DNA of 64,000 nucleotides from Rhizopus sp. PT2906 (GCA_025529335.1 JAMYHX010000061.1:62001-126000), one strand, 5' to 3'; numbered from the stretch's first letter, positions 10,121 through 22,067 are shown. Notes: a model not told the origin generated them from the letters alone. Made by a program: numbers and translations.

Positions 10121-12611
10121 ATGTCTTCAAGTTCCTTAGAAGAAAGTAATACAAAGAAGCCACAAGTGACAGTTGGCAATTATATTATACAAGACAAGAT
10201 TGGACAGGGTTCATTTGCAACAGTTTATAAAGCGCAGCATAAAGTAATTCATATTTTGTGTAAAGAGTTGCCTTTTTAATTAACCTTGTTTTTTTTTGTT
10301 CATTAGGAAACAGAACAAATTGTCGCTGTCAAATCAGTCAAAAGGTCTAAATTAACCAAGAAACTATTGGAGAATCTAGAGTCAGAGATATCTATTCTTA
10401 CAGCGATAAGACATGAACATATTGTGGGACTTATTGACTGTCAGGTATATATTAAAGTCAGAAAATAAGGGGGTTTAAATACCTAGGGTTTTTTATGAGA
10501 ATATAATAACAAGTACATAGAAAACAGAGTCAAATATTTACCTTGTTATGGAATACTGTTCTCTAGGTGATTTATCTCACTATATCAAACAAGTGAGAAC
10601 AAACAAGTCAATGAAAAGATCAAGTGCAGGCGGGCTACCTGAAAGGGTTGTTCGTCATTTTTTAAAGCAATTAGGTAACTTTCTCTTTCTCTTTTTTTTT
10701 AAGAAATTCACATATGTATGTCGAAGCTGATGATTATTATGATATTATTAGCAAGTGCATTGCAATTCCTAAGATCACAAAATCTAGTCCATCGAGATAT
10801 TAAACCACAAGTAATAATAATCATAATGATAAATAACAACATTTTTATTTTTATTAATGTCCCTCTATAGAACTTATTATTAGCACCTAATCCAATTGAT
10901 CACGAATTACCCACATTAAAAGTAGCCGATTTTGGATTTGCAAGATTTTTACCAAACGCAAGTTTAGCAGATACCCTATGTGGATCACCCTTGTATATGG
11001 GTCCAGAGATACTATCTTATAAGAAATATGATGCCAAAGCAGATCTTTGGAGTGTAGGAGCAGTATTATATGAAATGGTGACAGGAAAACCACCGTTCAG
11101 AGCGCAGAATCATTTGGAATTATTAAAAAAGATTCAAGAGAATAACGACCAAATACACTTCCCTTCAGATGAAAACAGTATTGGGAGTGACATTAAAGAT
11201 TTAATAAGAAAGCTTTTAAAGAAGAATCCAGTGGAGAGATTGTCTTTTGAAGATTTCTTTCGTCATCCTTCTATTCAAGTTGTTAAGAAACCGTCAACAG
11301 CACCCGTGAGGCATTACTCTGCATCATCTAAACCAAATTATGCAGCTTCACCTTCACCGTCACCGTCTTCAGTATCATCTTCATCGGCGGCACCAACAGA
11401 ATATGAACCGCCCCCATTTGCATATCAGTCAAGACGACAGTCATTCCATGCAGTAGCCAGACAACCCAAGAGAGAAGAAGATGTACTTCAAGAATATGTT
11501 GTTCTTGATAAACGAATTATTGAAACGAATCAATTCGCAGATGGTAAAATAAAATCAAAAAGCTATATCCGTGGTATGCTAACAAGATACCTTAGAATTG
11601 GATGCATCACCTAGAACTTTAGATACAGGAAGACGTTTATCTACCTTTATTTCCGGCTCGTCACCCACTCGTCATACCATGACCCACGCTGTCAATATAC
11701 CCATCAAGATCCCTCCTTCGACACCACCACCATTTATCAGGGAACGCAAGTCGAGTACAGGTTCATCAGCCGGTTCAGCGCTTGCCAGAGCCATCTCGAT
11801 GGCCTCTGTTAGGCTCTTTGGTACCAGCATACCTTCACCACCTAATAAAGATCTAGCTGGTTCACCACGTGGCTTTATGTCATCACATCATAATGCAGCA
11901 CATGGCACAATTGAATATATAGAATGTATTGCCTGTATGGCACATGCTGTGTCGAAATTTGGGGATCAAAAGTATGATACTCTCAGCAAATCAGCAGAAG
12001 ACGACCGACAATTGGCTGAGGAATGTGTCGTACTGTATGTCAAGTCACTGGCCTTGCTCGAGACAGGACTTTATGTAGCACAGCAATATTGGCAAAGACA
12101 GCAATTTGACCCTGTAAATGATGAGAAGAAGAACGTTGCCCGACTGAATGATGCGGTGCAATGGATGAGAGAAAAATTCAATGAGTGTCTTGATCGCGCT
12201 GAATCAATTCAGTATGATAAGCAGACATTAGAAAATACCTCTGTAGAGAAACTACTTTATGATAGAGCTCTGGAGATGGTAATAAAACAAGTTTGGCAAA
12301 GAATGATTCTAACTATTAATTTTTAGAGTCGAGCAGCAGCCGTGCATGAATTAGTAGGTGAGAATATCACTGGTTGTGAGCAAGATTATCAGACGGCGAT
12401 ATGGATGTTGGAGGCCATTTTACAAGTCCGGCCAAAGGATAATGTGACAATTGAAGAAGAAGACAAACTGATCATTAACAAATGTAAGTGAGCTATTGAA
12501 ATATGTATACACATATCAACAACTCATCGTTTTTATGTATTAGTTATTGACTCGATTCGCCATCGTATTGTTGTTTTACGGAAAAAGATGGAGGCGTCGG
12601 AACGTCTATGA
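10121..12611 (+). CDS. ATG1: Atg1/ULK autophagy-initiating Ser/Thr kinase
   Basis: Eight exons (10121-10243, 10307-10444, 10521-10674, 10752-10810, 10871-11543, 11596-12278, 12327-12483, 12544-12611) give 684 residues. The kinase domain occupies about 18-290: GQGSFATVYKA, VAVKSVKR, MEYCSLGDLSHYI, HRDIKPQN, KVADFGFARFLP, CGSPLYMGPEI and DLWSVGAVLYEM. This wording is characteristic of Atg1. A Ser/Pro-rich linker follows. A C-terminal helical region (from about residue 480, YIECIACMAHAVSKFGDQKYD) fits the Atg13-binding tandem MIT domain. Atg1 phosphorylates autophagy factors at the phagophore assembly site. The protein is somewhat shorter than yeast Atg1, and all expected catalytic residues are present. 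Confidence 0.92.
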
Positions 12612-13879
12612 TCCAGGGGGGGAGAAACACTCTCTCTGGATTTTTTCCTTCACCGCCAATAAAAAAACTATTAACGCATCCGACAGTGTCCCAGTTCTCT
12701 CTCTCTCTTCCCCACCCACTCTTTTGTGTTGTTGATAAATTATATTTTGTGTATCTTGTTTGTTTATAACAGAGCTCGCTCATGAAACACGCGCAAAAAT
12801 AAACTTTTGCATATTAAAACGTATTTTAAGTACAGAATTAAGGGCATACCTTTATGTTGAAATACCACAGTAATCGAGTATGATGATTCACGCCCCCTCC
12901 CTTGTTACTTACATCATAAACACAAAACGAGTAAAGCTGGTTTTTTATTAAATATGGAGTGGCTGAATGTTTACAAATGATCATCATGTTGCAGTAAACA
13001 TTGCAGGGAAGTGAGGTCATTTTCAGGAAGAGAAGCATTATTATTAATGTATTGATGAAATAGGGCAAAGGTATCAATAGAAGTGATTGCAGAGATTATC
13101 AATAGCTTTACAGAACCAATATCATATAAAACCATGGTAAGCAATTTTATATATTATTATTACTCTAACTTTTAGCATAATTGCTTTTTTTTTTCAATTT
13201 TGACCGTTGCCTCGCTCATCTTTTATGACAATTTAGACGTCTACAAAAAGAATCATACAAGGTATCAGCCATTGACTATTACACATCATCAACACTTATT
13301 CAACAGCAAGAATTAATTCTGAATCTAGACATCATCATGAAAGGAAACTGATTATTACCATCTTAACATTAGTATAGTTTTTACACAATAACCTTTAACC
13401 TGTATTGATACTGTCTTCAAAGGTTCAAAGAACAAATGACTGGCCAACCTGAACCTATGGAAGAAAGTAATGTACTTTTTATTTCTTTGAAGTAAAAATC
13501 TCTTTGAATAGAGAGCATCACTTTAACAATATAATGAAATAACGCACGGTAAGAAGTGTTATATGTTTAAACCTTCACACTTCAGATTATTTATATCAGT
13601 CAATATACTTGAATCCTCATCGTTAAACAAGTGACAAAATTGATCTTTCTCTTCATTTCTTTGGTGTTGATGTACGTGCATAACAAGAACAAAAAGGTTC
13701 ACACTGCCTGTATTCTTTTATGTGTTTGAAAGGTAAATAGTTGTATGAATCAGACAAGTTGCCATGCTATTATTATTATTATTATTATTATTATTCTATC
13801 GCAATAAGTACAGCATCGCTTGTAGAAATAAAGAAATTATTCACATATAATTTAGAATCGATGTGATTACGCTTAATGG
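12612..13879. other. Region with unassigned exon-like blocks
   Basis: No recognised gene. On the plus strand, a block ending near 13135 (AKVSIEVIAEIINSFTEP, then a GTAAGC donor) could splice to 13238-13260 and to a block starting at 13305, closing at a stop near 13377. The opposite strand of the first block also reads as a clean 54-codon ATG frame, from 13135 to about 12973. Only one can be coding, and I cannot decide which. A further plus frame around 12774-12873 looks amino-acid-like. A TTA/ATT microsatellite sits at about 13769-13795. Confidence 0.3.
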
Positions 13880-14137
13880 TCTTCATTGTTTCCAACTTGA
13901 CAGCGTATAATAATGCATAAAATGAGCTTGATATTTTGGAGTATAAATGTGGTCAAGACTTTATACAAAATGAAAGATTGTTGGAAACTCTGTATAAATA
14001 GTCTGATCTTGACTTTTTCTTTTTCTTTTTATAAATCCTCTTTTTTATAATACAAGCATTTAATATCAATGTAGTAATTGATTTACTAGTCATTTCTTTA
14101 TTCATTCTTTTGCTTCTGATGGGCTCTCTTTTAATAT
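13880..14137. repeat. Left arm of a 258-bp inverted repeat
   Basis: This segment is the reverse complement of 17297-17554. Pairing is collinear without gaps (paired positions sum to 31434), and I found one mismatch (13977 against 17457). Weaker similarity continues inward past an extra piece in the left arm, through an ATCAGTGT word, to about 14200. The arm carries no recognised gene and has no obvious terminal repeats. Confidence 0.92.
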
Positions 14138-14424
14138 CATTTGTTGTCTCATTTGTTGTCTGAAATTATCATTTTTTTTTATCAGTGTATGAATAATTTG
14201 TAGTGTATCTGACTCCACAAAAAAAAGAAGTGTAACTGTATTAAATAACACAAATTTCTTAATTTATTGTTTTTGTCATATGTTTGTATTATGAAGTTTT
14301 TTTTTATGTCAATGTATATAAGAAAAACAAAAAAAAAGGATAAAGAAAAAGAAGACCATCTATAATCGTTGTTATTATATTAAGAGCGAGGGGGAACCCA
14401 AGAAGCTATATGGGGAAGGGTACA

Positions 14425-15662
14425 TTATGAGTTAGTAAAGCGCCATTTTGCATAATACTGTTCAGCAAACATACCAGAATCAGGGGATGATGTGGTAGCA
14501 GTTGATGTAGATGTCGATGGCATCGGTGTTGTCATCGATTGTTTACCAAAACCATCCTGGTTCTGTGATGGATCAGCCTTGATATCAGGCAAATGAGGAC
14601 TGTTTCTTTGTGAAGCAGGTTGAGAATGTGTTTGTGCTGGCTGTTGCTGTTGTTGTTGCTGCTGATGTTGTGGTTGCTGTTGCTGTGCTTGTTGTTGCTG
14701 TTGTTGTTGTGCTTGGGGTTGAGGTTGTTGTTGTTGTTGTTGTTGTGGTTGTTGTTGATAATATATTTGACTTGGATAATGTTCATTATGTTGCATCAGA
14801 GGACGAGCAACTTGAGGAGATGGTTGCTGATGAAGCATGTAAGGATAAGGATGTTGCTGTTGCTGCTGAGAAGGCTGTTGTTGCTGCTGAGTTTGTTGCT
14901 GATTAGATGGGCTTGCATTTGGCTGTTGAGAAGACTGTTGTTGTTGATGCTGTTGCTGTTGATCGCTGTTTGTAGCGACCAAGACAGGGTAGCCGATAGG
15001 AGGATATACCGGATTGACGACATAGGGTTGAGACATCATCTGTTCTTTATGGTATGCAGCGTATTGGCTGTATGGATCATAAGGCTGACCATATTGGTTA
15101 AGGTTGCTAGGATAAGCCAAAGGGAAAGCAGCTCCACGTATGGCAGTGGGTGCATATTGAGTTGCTTGAGCATTAGGGTCTGAACCATCTGTCTTTCTAG
15201 ACTTATCCTCTACAAGACATAAAAAAGTGAGCCTTTTTTTTTGCTTGCTCGCGGTTGAGTTATTTACCTGTCTTTTGTCTTCTCTTATAAGGACCACGCT
15301 TGATGCCCTTTTTACGTTCCTTTCTAACTGAATTGACACATGTATCAGCAATACCATATTTGATACATCTTGGACAAGGTCTAGCATCATCACATTTTTT
15401 ACAAGCTTTTTGACAATTGGCTTTATGTACTGAATTAGTACGATGGCAACAAAAAGGAATAGATATACTTACTACAAGCGTTCTTTACTTGTTTTCTCTT
15501 TGGTGGATGTGCTGCAGGAGGAGCAGTCATTTGATCGGGAATACCAGCATGTTGCATAGGTGACAATCCATTAGGATGAGTAAGAATGGGTGCGTTGTTT
15601 AATACAGTATTTTGGTAAGGAGTTTGGTATCCTTGCTGTTGATAATATGGCATCGACTGCAT
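14425..15662 (-). CDS. Zn2Cys6 transcription factor with Gln-rich region
   Basis: Exons 15662-15473, 15420-15268 and 15209-14425 give 375 residues. The DNA-binding motif straddles intron 1. Using the AAAG acceptor at 15421, it reads ACTNCQKACKKC, then DDARPCPRCIKYGIADTC, with six cysteines spaced CX2CX6CX5CX2CX8C as in fungal Zn2Cys6 clusters. A basic tail follows (VRKERKKGIKRGPYKRR). The wording recalls the AcuK/Ert1-like and basidiomycete-type clusters. The rest is low-complexity, rich in Gln, Pro, Tyr and Ser, with long CAA/CAG runs, as in activation regions. The target genes are unknown. The gene lies inside the 258-bp inverted repeat. Confidence 0.8.
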
Positions 15663-16959
15663 TTTTTTGTTCTTTAAAAAATTTTTAGTACAAAGTTGAC
15701 AAGGGTCTAATTATTATAAAATAAGGAAATTTTTTTTTTCCTTTACAAACAGAAAGCATCATTAAAGGCAAAGGAGAGAGAATAAAGAAAGAGAAAGCAT
15801 AAAAGAGGTAATGTCGCCGATATAATTCACAGGCTTTTTTTTTAAGGGAATATTGTGTAATATGTAAGGGTTGATGTAAATGTACAAAATGTCCGTGTCT
15901 ATGTGCAGCACACAGGGATGACACATTATAAACAAATAAAAAGGAGATTTTTTGTGTTGCTTTTCTCTCTTTCTTTTCTTTTCTCTTTGCTTTTTCCACT
16001 TTCTTTTTATAATAAATCCAAATAAGATTAGAAGAACTTACATCTATATTCAACTTTGGAAAAAAGAGAGGAAAAAGAAAAAGAAAAATCATTCATTTGA
16101 TCGAGAAAAAAAAAAAAGCGGCAAGGGCGGAGTAGGAAATAATACAAAAACATGTCAAGTGTAAAAATTTTTTTTTTGTTTCCAAAGAAACAATAATAGT
16201 AACAAATTACATTTAATTATTACATATGCTTATGTCCTTTAAACGGTTCACTTTATCGAATGAGATTACAATGTGTTTATTCACTTGTTTTCTTAACAGG
16301 AGCGGAGAGAAGAAGCGTATTACATAATATAGTCTCTTTTTCACTTAATTAATTTTAACTACAGTGCCTTGTTCGGGATATCCGATCAGATAAAACCTCT
16401 TTTTGTATAGGGGAATGAGAGTTTTTAATATGACGATCAGGTCATAACGAAAAAGCCTAATTACCAATTCATAAGATAATCACATCAATTATGTCCTTAA
16501 TTATCCGATGAATAAGCGGAAATGACTAGGAATGATATGTTGTAGACATGGTTGCAAAAAATATGAAATAGTCATAGGAACAAAAAAAAAAAAAAGAATA
16601 AGAAGGAGAAGAAGAGAGAGAGAGAGACACAAATGTCGGAGTCAAATGAAAGGCATTATACTGAGTAAAACTTGGAGACAAGGACGTTGGTAGTCAAGCG
16701 ATGTTCATAAAGATGGTCAGAAAAGAAAAATATGAATGATTTTGATAAAAAGAATACACGTGCCTTGTAACAGAGACTTGATCATGTTGTCACCTAAAGC
16801 TATCGGCTACTTCTTCCATTACTATAATAACCCCGCAATGATGATTTGACGAATTTCTTGCTCTACCAATCGGGGTCTTTGTTTGACCATAAATGTGAAC
16901 TTTTTTTCATTTTCTCTATCCTGTTTAGGTTTCACTAAAGGCTTTTAGTTACGTCTAAA
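15663..16959. other. Upstream region of the Zn2Cys6 gene, no gene seen
   Basis: This long AT-rich gap has poly-T, poly-A and GA tracts (for example 16096-16108, 16580-16593 and a GA run at 16613-16626). I found no supported reading frame. Long upstream regions are common for regulator genes. Confidence 0.45.
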
Positions 16960-17242
16960 ATGATCAACATTTTTGCTAATTCCACCAGTTTGGTTGATAT
17001 TAACCAAGTTCTTGAGCCTACCTTTATTGGTAGTGTTATGAAGGTAAGGTGCTTCTTTTGTTCCTAAACTTACACATGTAGGACATTTTGATTCGCAAGT
17101 GAACATACAAGTATTAAAATATGCTCCTACACTGATCCTCTTTTGGACAGCTATACAATGATTGAAGTGTGGAACTGGTATGCAAAAAAGGTAGGTCTAT
17201 GTCTTTTGACTGTAAAAGTGGCAATTTACACAGACGAAATAA
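16960..17242 (+). CDS. Candidate micro-gene of about 50 codons in four exons
   Basis: The ATG at 16960 opens a 28-codon exon (MINIFANSTSLVDINQVLEP) ending at 17043 before GTAAGG. Exon 2 is 17 bases (17082-17098), exon 3 is 40 bases (17151-17190), and the last exon starts at 17234 or, in the same frame, at 17219. All end at the TAA at 17240-17242. Every intron has GT-AG borders and phases close. The product would be 49 or 54 residues, with DILIRNYTMIEVWNWYAKK near the end. I recognise no family. The right arm of the inverted repeat begins within about 55 bases of the stop codon. Confidence 0.4.
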
Positions 17243-17296
17243 ATTGAATCCTTCTAAATTATAAATTATTTGCACACTGATAAAAAAAAAATAAAA

Positions 17297-17554
17297 ATAT
17301 TAAAAGAGAGCCCATCAGAAGCAAAAGAATGAATAAAGAAATGACTAGTAAATCAATTACTACATTGATATTAAATGCTTGTATTATAAAAAAGAGGATT
17401 TATAAAAAGAAAAAGAAAAAGTCAAGATCAGACTATTTATACAGAGTTTCCAACAACCTTTCATTTTGTATAAAGTCTTGACCACATTTATACTCCAAAA
17501 TATCAAGCTCATTTTATGCATTATTATACGCTGTCAAGTTGGAAACAATGAAGA
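17297..17554. repeat. Right arm of the 258-bp inverted repeat
   Basis: Reverse complement of 13880-14137 with one mismatch seen. The outer edge (after 17554) is sharp. The inner edge shows patchy continued similarity to about 17262. It lies between the micro-gene candidate and the 3' end of the P5CR gene. Confidence 0.92.
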
Positions 17555-17720
17555 AGACATAGAAAATCAACTAACGTGTTGATTGTTATTAATCTTGTAA
17601 TGCGAATAATTTATGAAAAAAAAAGTGCATATAAAAATGTGTATACATATGTGTGTGTATGTATGTATGTCTATATGAAATTCATCGGAGCGGCCGGCAT
17701 GATAGCTCCGATAGATTTAA

Positions 17721-18621
17721 TTAATCTTTACATAACTCCTGAGCCAACTCTCTACTTCGGTTGGTAGCAGCAAAAACAGCATCATGAATAACCTCACGAA
17801 TCCTGTTTGCCTCCATAGATAAGATAGCTGCTTCCGTTGTTCCTTTAGGGGATGTGACTTTTCTTCTAAGTGTTGCCAAGTCATCTTCTGAGGTCTGTGC
17901 CATGCAAGCAGCACCCAAGCAGGTCTGAAGTGTCAATGCCTTGGCGTCTTCTCGGCTAAGACCTGCTGCCACACCTGCATTTTCTATATATAAAAGCTAT
18001 GAGTGAGTTGTCCAAGGTTGTAGACTCAAAGTCTATCTTACCCATGGCTTCCATGATGAGAAAGAAGTAAGCGGGACCGCTTCCGCTGACACCTGTAATT
18101 GTGTCAATTAGTGATTCATCCTTCACCCAGGATAGCTGCTTGGATATGGCGCCCATCAGCTGTTCTGTCAATTGTCTTTGTTCTTGTGTGACAATAGTTG
18201 TTGCAAATAATCCTACAGCACCTTCACCGATCAAGGCAGGTGTGTTTGGCATGATACGTACAACAGGGATATCATCAGCACCCAACCAACGAACGATTGC
18301 TGCGGTTTCGATACCGGCTGCAATGGAAATGACCAAGGGTCTTGATTGGCGCAAGACGTTGGCAACACCTTGAACAACAGGACGCAACACTTGAGGTTTC
18401 ACTGCAAGAATGATCATATCTGCACCTTGCACAACCTCCTGATTGTCATTTGTGCTCCAGACATCAGGGTATTTTTGGCTCATGTACTCACGACGTTCAT
18501 CCAAGGGTTCTGAAAAACGTAAGAGACTGTGAGGATAGAATCGATAGAGTCCACCGAGGATCGCTTCAGCCATATTGCCTCCTCCGATAAATGCAATCAC
18601 AGGTTGTTGTTCTGCTGTCAT
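17721..18621 (-). CDS. PRO3: Pyrroline-5-carboxylate reductase (proline synthesis)
   Basis: Exons 18621-18042 and 17983-17721 give 280 residues, the usual length. The Rossmann NAD(P) motif FIGGGNMAEAILGG is at the N-terminus. Family signatures include AVKPQVLRPVV, ISIAAGIETAAIVRWLG, MPNTPALIGEGAVG, TGVSGSGPAYFF and, after the intron, NAGVAAGLSREDA and KVTSPKGTTEAAI. The enzyme reduces pyrroline-5-carboxylate to proline with NAD(P)H, the last step of proline synthesis in the cytosol. The catalytic dimerisation half is intact and nothing is truncated. Confidence 0.95.
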
Positions 18622-19843
18622 GAGATGATTTTTGATATCAAAAGAAAAAGAAAGTGATAAAAAAAAACTTTTTTTAAATAAGCTATCAGTATCTTCTTTG
18701 ATTGGGTAGTCACGATGAGTCGTCGTTCCATATCTCTCTTGTCTACTTCAGTTTCACACACACTACACGCACACACAATCATCGCCCAGTTTCCTTTTAT
18801 AGATTTATACACTAGCTTATTCGTTTAAACAGATTTTTTTTATTTGCAGGTCCAATCATAAAAGACCGTCTGGGGACGAGATCAAAAAGATCCTTCATTC
18901 AAGATCAATAAGTGTTTCTTTCATATTCTGCTTCAAGGCAAAGACCCTCTAGTTTCTTGAAAATAACTGATGCCTATATTGAGTTTATGAAATCAAAAGT
19001 AAATTGATGAAAGGGCAGGACAGATTCTTTGTTAAAACAAGATTTTTATATCTATATTTGTTGCACAAAAGATTCAGTATTGCCATTTTCCAAAAGGTAA
19101 TATATGAACAATCCATGGTTACGGAATAATGTAATACTTGGATAGCTCTTTCAAAGCTATCAATTCTCATGACAAGTAATCCGAAATACACCTGATTACA
19201 TTATTAATAGGAACCAGAGCCTTTCTTCTCTATCAAGTACTTTTTGATCATGCAAAGGGGAACGCGCCTTAGTGATAGTCAGATGGGCTCCCTTTTGAGT
19301 TGGCTCATGTTTAATATTTCCATACACATTTCAATGTAAATGGGGCGTTTTGTAACCCTCAATTCTCCCTTCCTGTCTCTGATACTACAACTATTATACA
19401 TATAATTTAACAAACTCCCCTTAGTAAACTACTAGTTTGTTCAGTCTTTTATTGACATTAAAAGGACATCAATTGAATTCTCTTTAAAGAGATATTTTTA
19501 TAAATTGTAGCAGTAAAGAAAAAGATAAATATATAAATGAAAAATAAAGCGTGGCTCAGAGAGTGATAGTCATCTTTTACCAACAGATTAAAAAAAGAAT
19601 AAAAAGCCCAAAAAAGGGGAGAGAGCATAAACTCCTTTTATCAAACACACACATACGCACACACTTTGCCTCCTTTTTTGATTTTATTTTTTCACTGTTG
19701 CACTAAAAATATTGAACACTTTTATTCGGACTTTCGACACCTTTTTTTTTCCACTTTCTTTTTTTTTTTTTTTTTACTACTACTACAGTAACCCATCCCT
19801 CTCCTTTCCTTTATTCTTTTTCATATTCTTTATTACGTACGAT
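18622..19843. promoter_or_regulatory. Divergent upstream region of P5CR and the ARF6-like gene
   Basis: No gene was seen in these 1.2 kb. A pyrimidine-rich tract (about 19670-19825) precedes the ARF start, and a short CACA-type repeat lies near 19643-19662. I saw no open frame with a recognisable product. Confidence 0.4.
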
Positions 19844-20507
19844 ATGGGAGCTAATTTATCAAAAGCACTGTCCAAGTTATTTGGAAGTAAAGAAATGCGT
19901 ATATTGATGCTGGGTTTAGATGCTGCAGGAAAGACAAGTAAGATTATTAAAACAAGATGATGAAGAAAAGGAGAGTCAGTTTTACATTTCCTTTTTAGCC
20001 ATTCTTTATAAACTGAAACTAAATCAGTCAGTGACCACTATTCCAACTGTTGGATTTAATGTTGAAAGCGTTGTTTATAAAAACGTCAAGTTTAATGTTT
20101 GGGTAAAGAGATATATTGGGCCACCTTTTTTTTTTTTTATTCTTAATACAAATATATTATAGGATGTAGGAGGACAAGACAAGATTCGTAACTTATGGAG
20201 ACACTATTATACAGGCACACAAGGATTAATTTTTGTTATTGATTCTCAAGACAGAGATCGTATTGATGAAGCTAGACAAGAGTTACATAGAATCTTGTCA
20301 GATCGAGAAATGAAGGATTGCTTGTTACTCGTGTTTGCCAACAAGCAAGATTTACCTAATGCCATGTCACCCAGTGAAGTCACAGAGAAATTAGGTTTAG
20401 ACAAAATGAAGGATAGACCATGGTATGTCTATCCATCATGTGCAACAACAGGGGAAGGTCTATATCAAGGATTGAATTGGTTAAGTCAAAATGTAAAAGC
20501 AAAGTGA
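19844..20507 (+). CDS. ARF-family small GTPase, ARF6-like
   Basis: Exons 19844-19937, 19999-20102 and 20163-20507 give 180 residues. It starts MGANLSKALSKLFG, so Gly2 is available for myristoylation, followed by an amphipathic helix. Nucleotide motifs are LGLDAAGKT (P-loop, crossing intron 1), PTVGFNVE (switch I), DVGGQDKIR (switch II), NKQD and SCATTGEGL. The ARILMLGLDAAGKT-like core and LKLNQSVTTIP fit ARF6 better than ARF1. ARF6 acts at the plasma membrane in endocytosis and polar growth. Oddity: the switch II stretch reads KIRNLWRHYY where most ARFs have Pro in place of Asn. Confidence 0.9.
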
Positions 20508-20591
20508 TGATGATAATGATAATAATACTATAATGATTCTCAACCTCTATTGTTTGTCCTATTTTTGTGTGTGCGTGTGTTTGATTGTAAA

Positions 20592-21783
20592 TTAAGAAAA
20601 GTGATGGTTATGTTTTTTATTATTATTAAAACACAACTCGATTGACTGGATCCAATTCGAGTTTAAACATTGATCTATTGTCCAACGAGTCATGGGGTTA
20701 ATGTCTAGCATGCCAAACAGAACATCCTTTTCGAGCTCAGTACACTTGGATAGAGGTAACCAATCTCTCTTGGACTCTAGGAATTCAATATATTTTTCAT
20801 CTTGTTCATTAGCTTTGAGGAAAGGGATATGTCTATAAAGCATAATATGCCAAATGATTGCACAACTCCAGATATCCAAGGCTTTACCATCATATTCATT
20901 CGATATATATATTTCAGGTGACCAATACGGTTCTGATCCACATCTTCCTCTACAATATCTTGGCTCTGTATCAAAGCAAGATTGAGTCACATCAGCCACA
21001 CCAAAGTCGCCAATCTTGAGAATCCCATCGTTTGTCATGATTAAATTTTCTGGTTTAATATCACGATGTGCTACTCCACTTGAGTGAATATGGTTTAGGC
21101 CGAGTAGTAATTGTTTAAATAGGCAATCGATTTCATTATCATTTAAATCCACCTGCTGTATAACAGATAACAAGTCTCCGCCCGAGCACTATTGATATTT
21201 TTAGTTATCTTCCTCTCCTTCCCCTTTCATTCTCCTTACTTACATATTCCATAATACTACACCATCTTCCCTTTCTGTCTTTAAGCAGGTCAAATACTTG
21301 TACAACATGTTGATGGTATAATGTCTTTGATATACAAAATTCACTTGTCATTCGTTTATCGTATTCCTTTTCTGTCTCATCCTTGTCCTTCTTTTTAAAA
21401 ATTTTCATCGCAACTACTTTATCTCCACCATGACGTGGTTCCAGCAACCTTATCTTGGCCGTTGCTCCTGTCCCAATGATCTTGCCTTTTTTATAATTTT
21501 TATATTTATCATAAAGCACTACTAATGGTCTGGCTCTTTCTGTACTTGATGTAGGTGTAGGTATGATCGATGAGACATCACTTGCGTATCCTGAGCTTGT
21601 CTGACTAAGACTTGTACTATTATTATCGTCTGGAGTCAGTAGGATATCTTTGCGTAATGATAAATTGGATAATTTTCTTCTCAAAAAGGAAGGTTTCTTG
21701 ACCTCTACTTGATCTTTCATCACATCATCATCTTGAGGTGGTGATAGCAGGATGACAGGTTGTTGAATATCACTTGCAGCCAT
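20592..21783 (-). CDS. HAL/NPR1-family Ser/Thr kinase
   Basis: Exons 21783-21244 and 21188-20592 give 378 residues. A polar N-terminal tail of about 110 residues precedes the kinase domain. Landmarks are KIIGTGATAKIRL (glycine loop in the reduced form typical of the fungal Hal4/Hal5/Npr1 group), VVAMKIFKKK, MEYCSGGDLLSVI, HRDIKPENL, IGDFGVADV, YWSPEIYI and LDIWSCAIIWHIML. These kinases stabilise nutrient and potassium transporters at the plasma membrane in yeast. The specific paralogue here is not assigned. The catalytic Lys, Asp and DFG residues are all present. Confidence 0.87.
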
Positions 21784-21868
21784 TTTATATTTAATTATTT
21801 CCTTCTTTCACGCGCCTATTTACTTATTTATTTATATATATTTATATATATACACAAGTCAATTGCAA

Positions 21869-21893
21869 GGAGAGAGAGAGAGAGAGAGAGAGA
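21869..21893. repeat. (GA)n microsatellite upstream of the HAL-family kinase
   Basis: A GA dinucleotide tract about 85 bases before the kinase start codon on the minus strand. Confidence 0.85.
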
Positions 21894-22067
21894 AAGAAAA
21901 GAAAGATAGTAAAAAAAAAATGGTCCATGATGCCCTTATTTATATATCGATTTTTTTAGTTTACTCCTTTTAGTCTGTCCACACATGTAAATAATTATGC
22001 AAGATGATAACTATTTTATTTATGTTCTATATCAGGGCACAGACACACATCTTTTTTTTCTTATTTC

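Noticed and set aside
14610..15183. Leu-rich and Val-rich plus-strand frames over the Zn2Cys6 gene
   Set aside because: They are antisense readings of CAA/CAG glutamine repeats and have no independent support.
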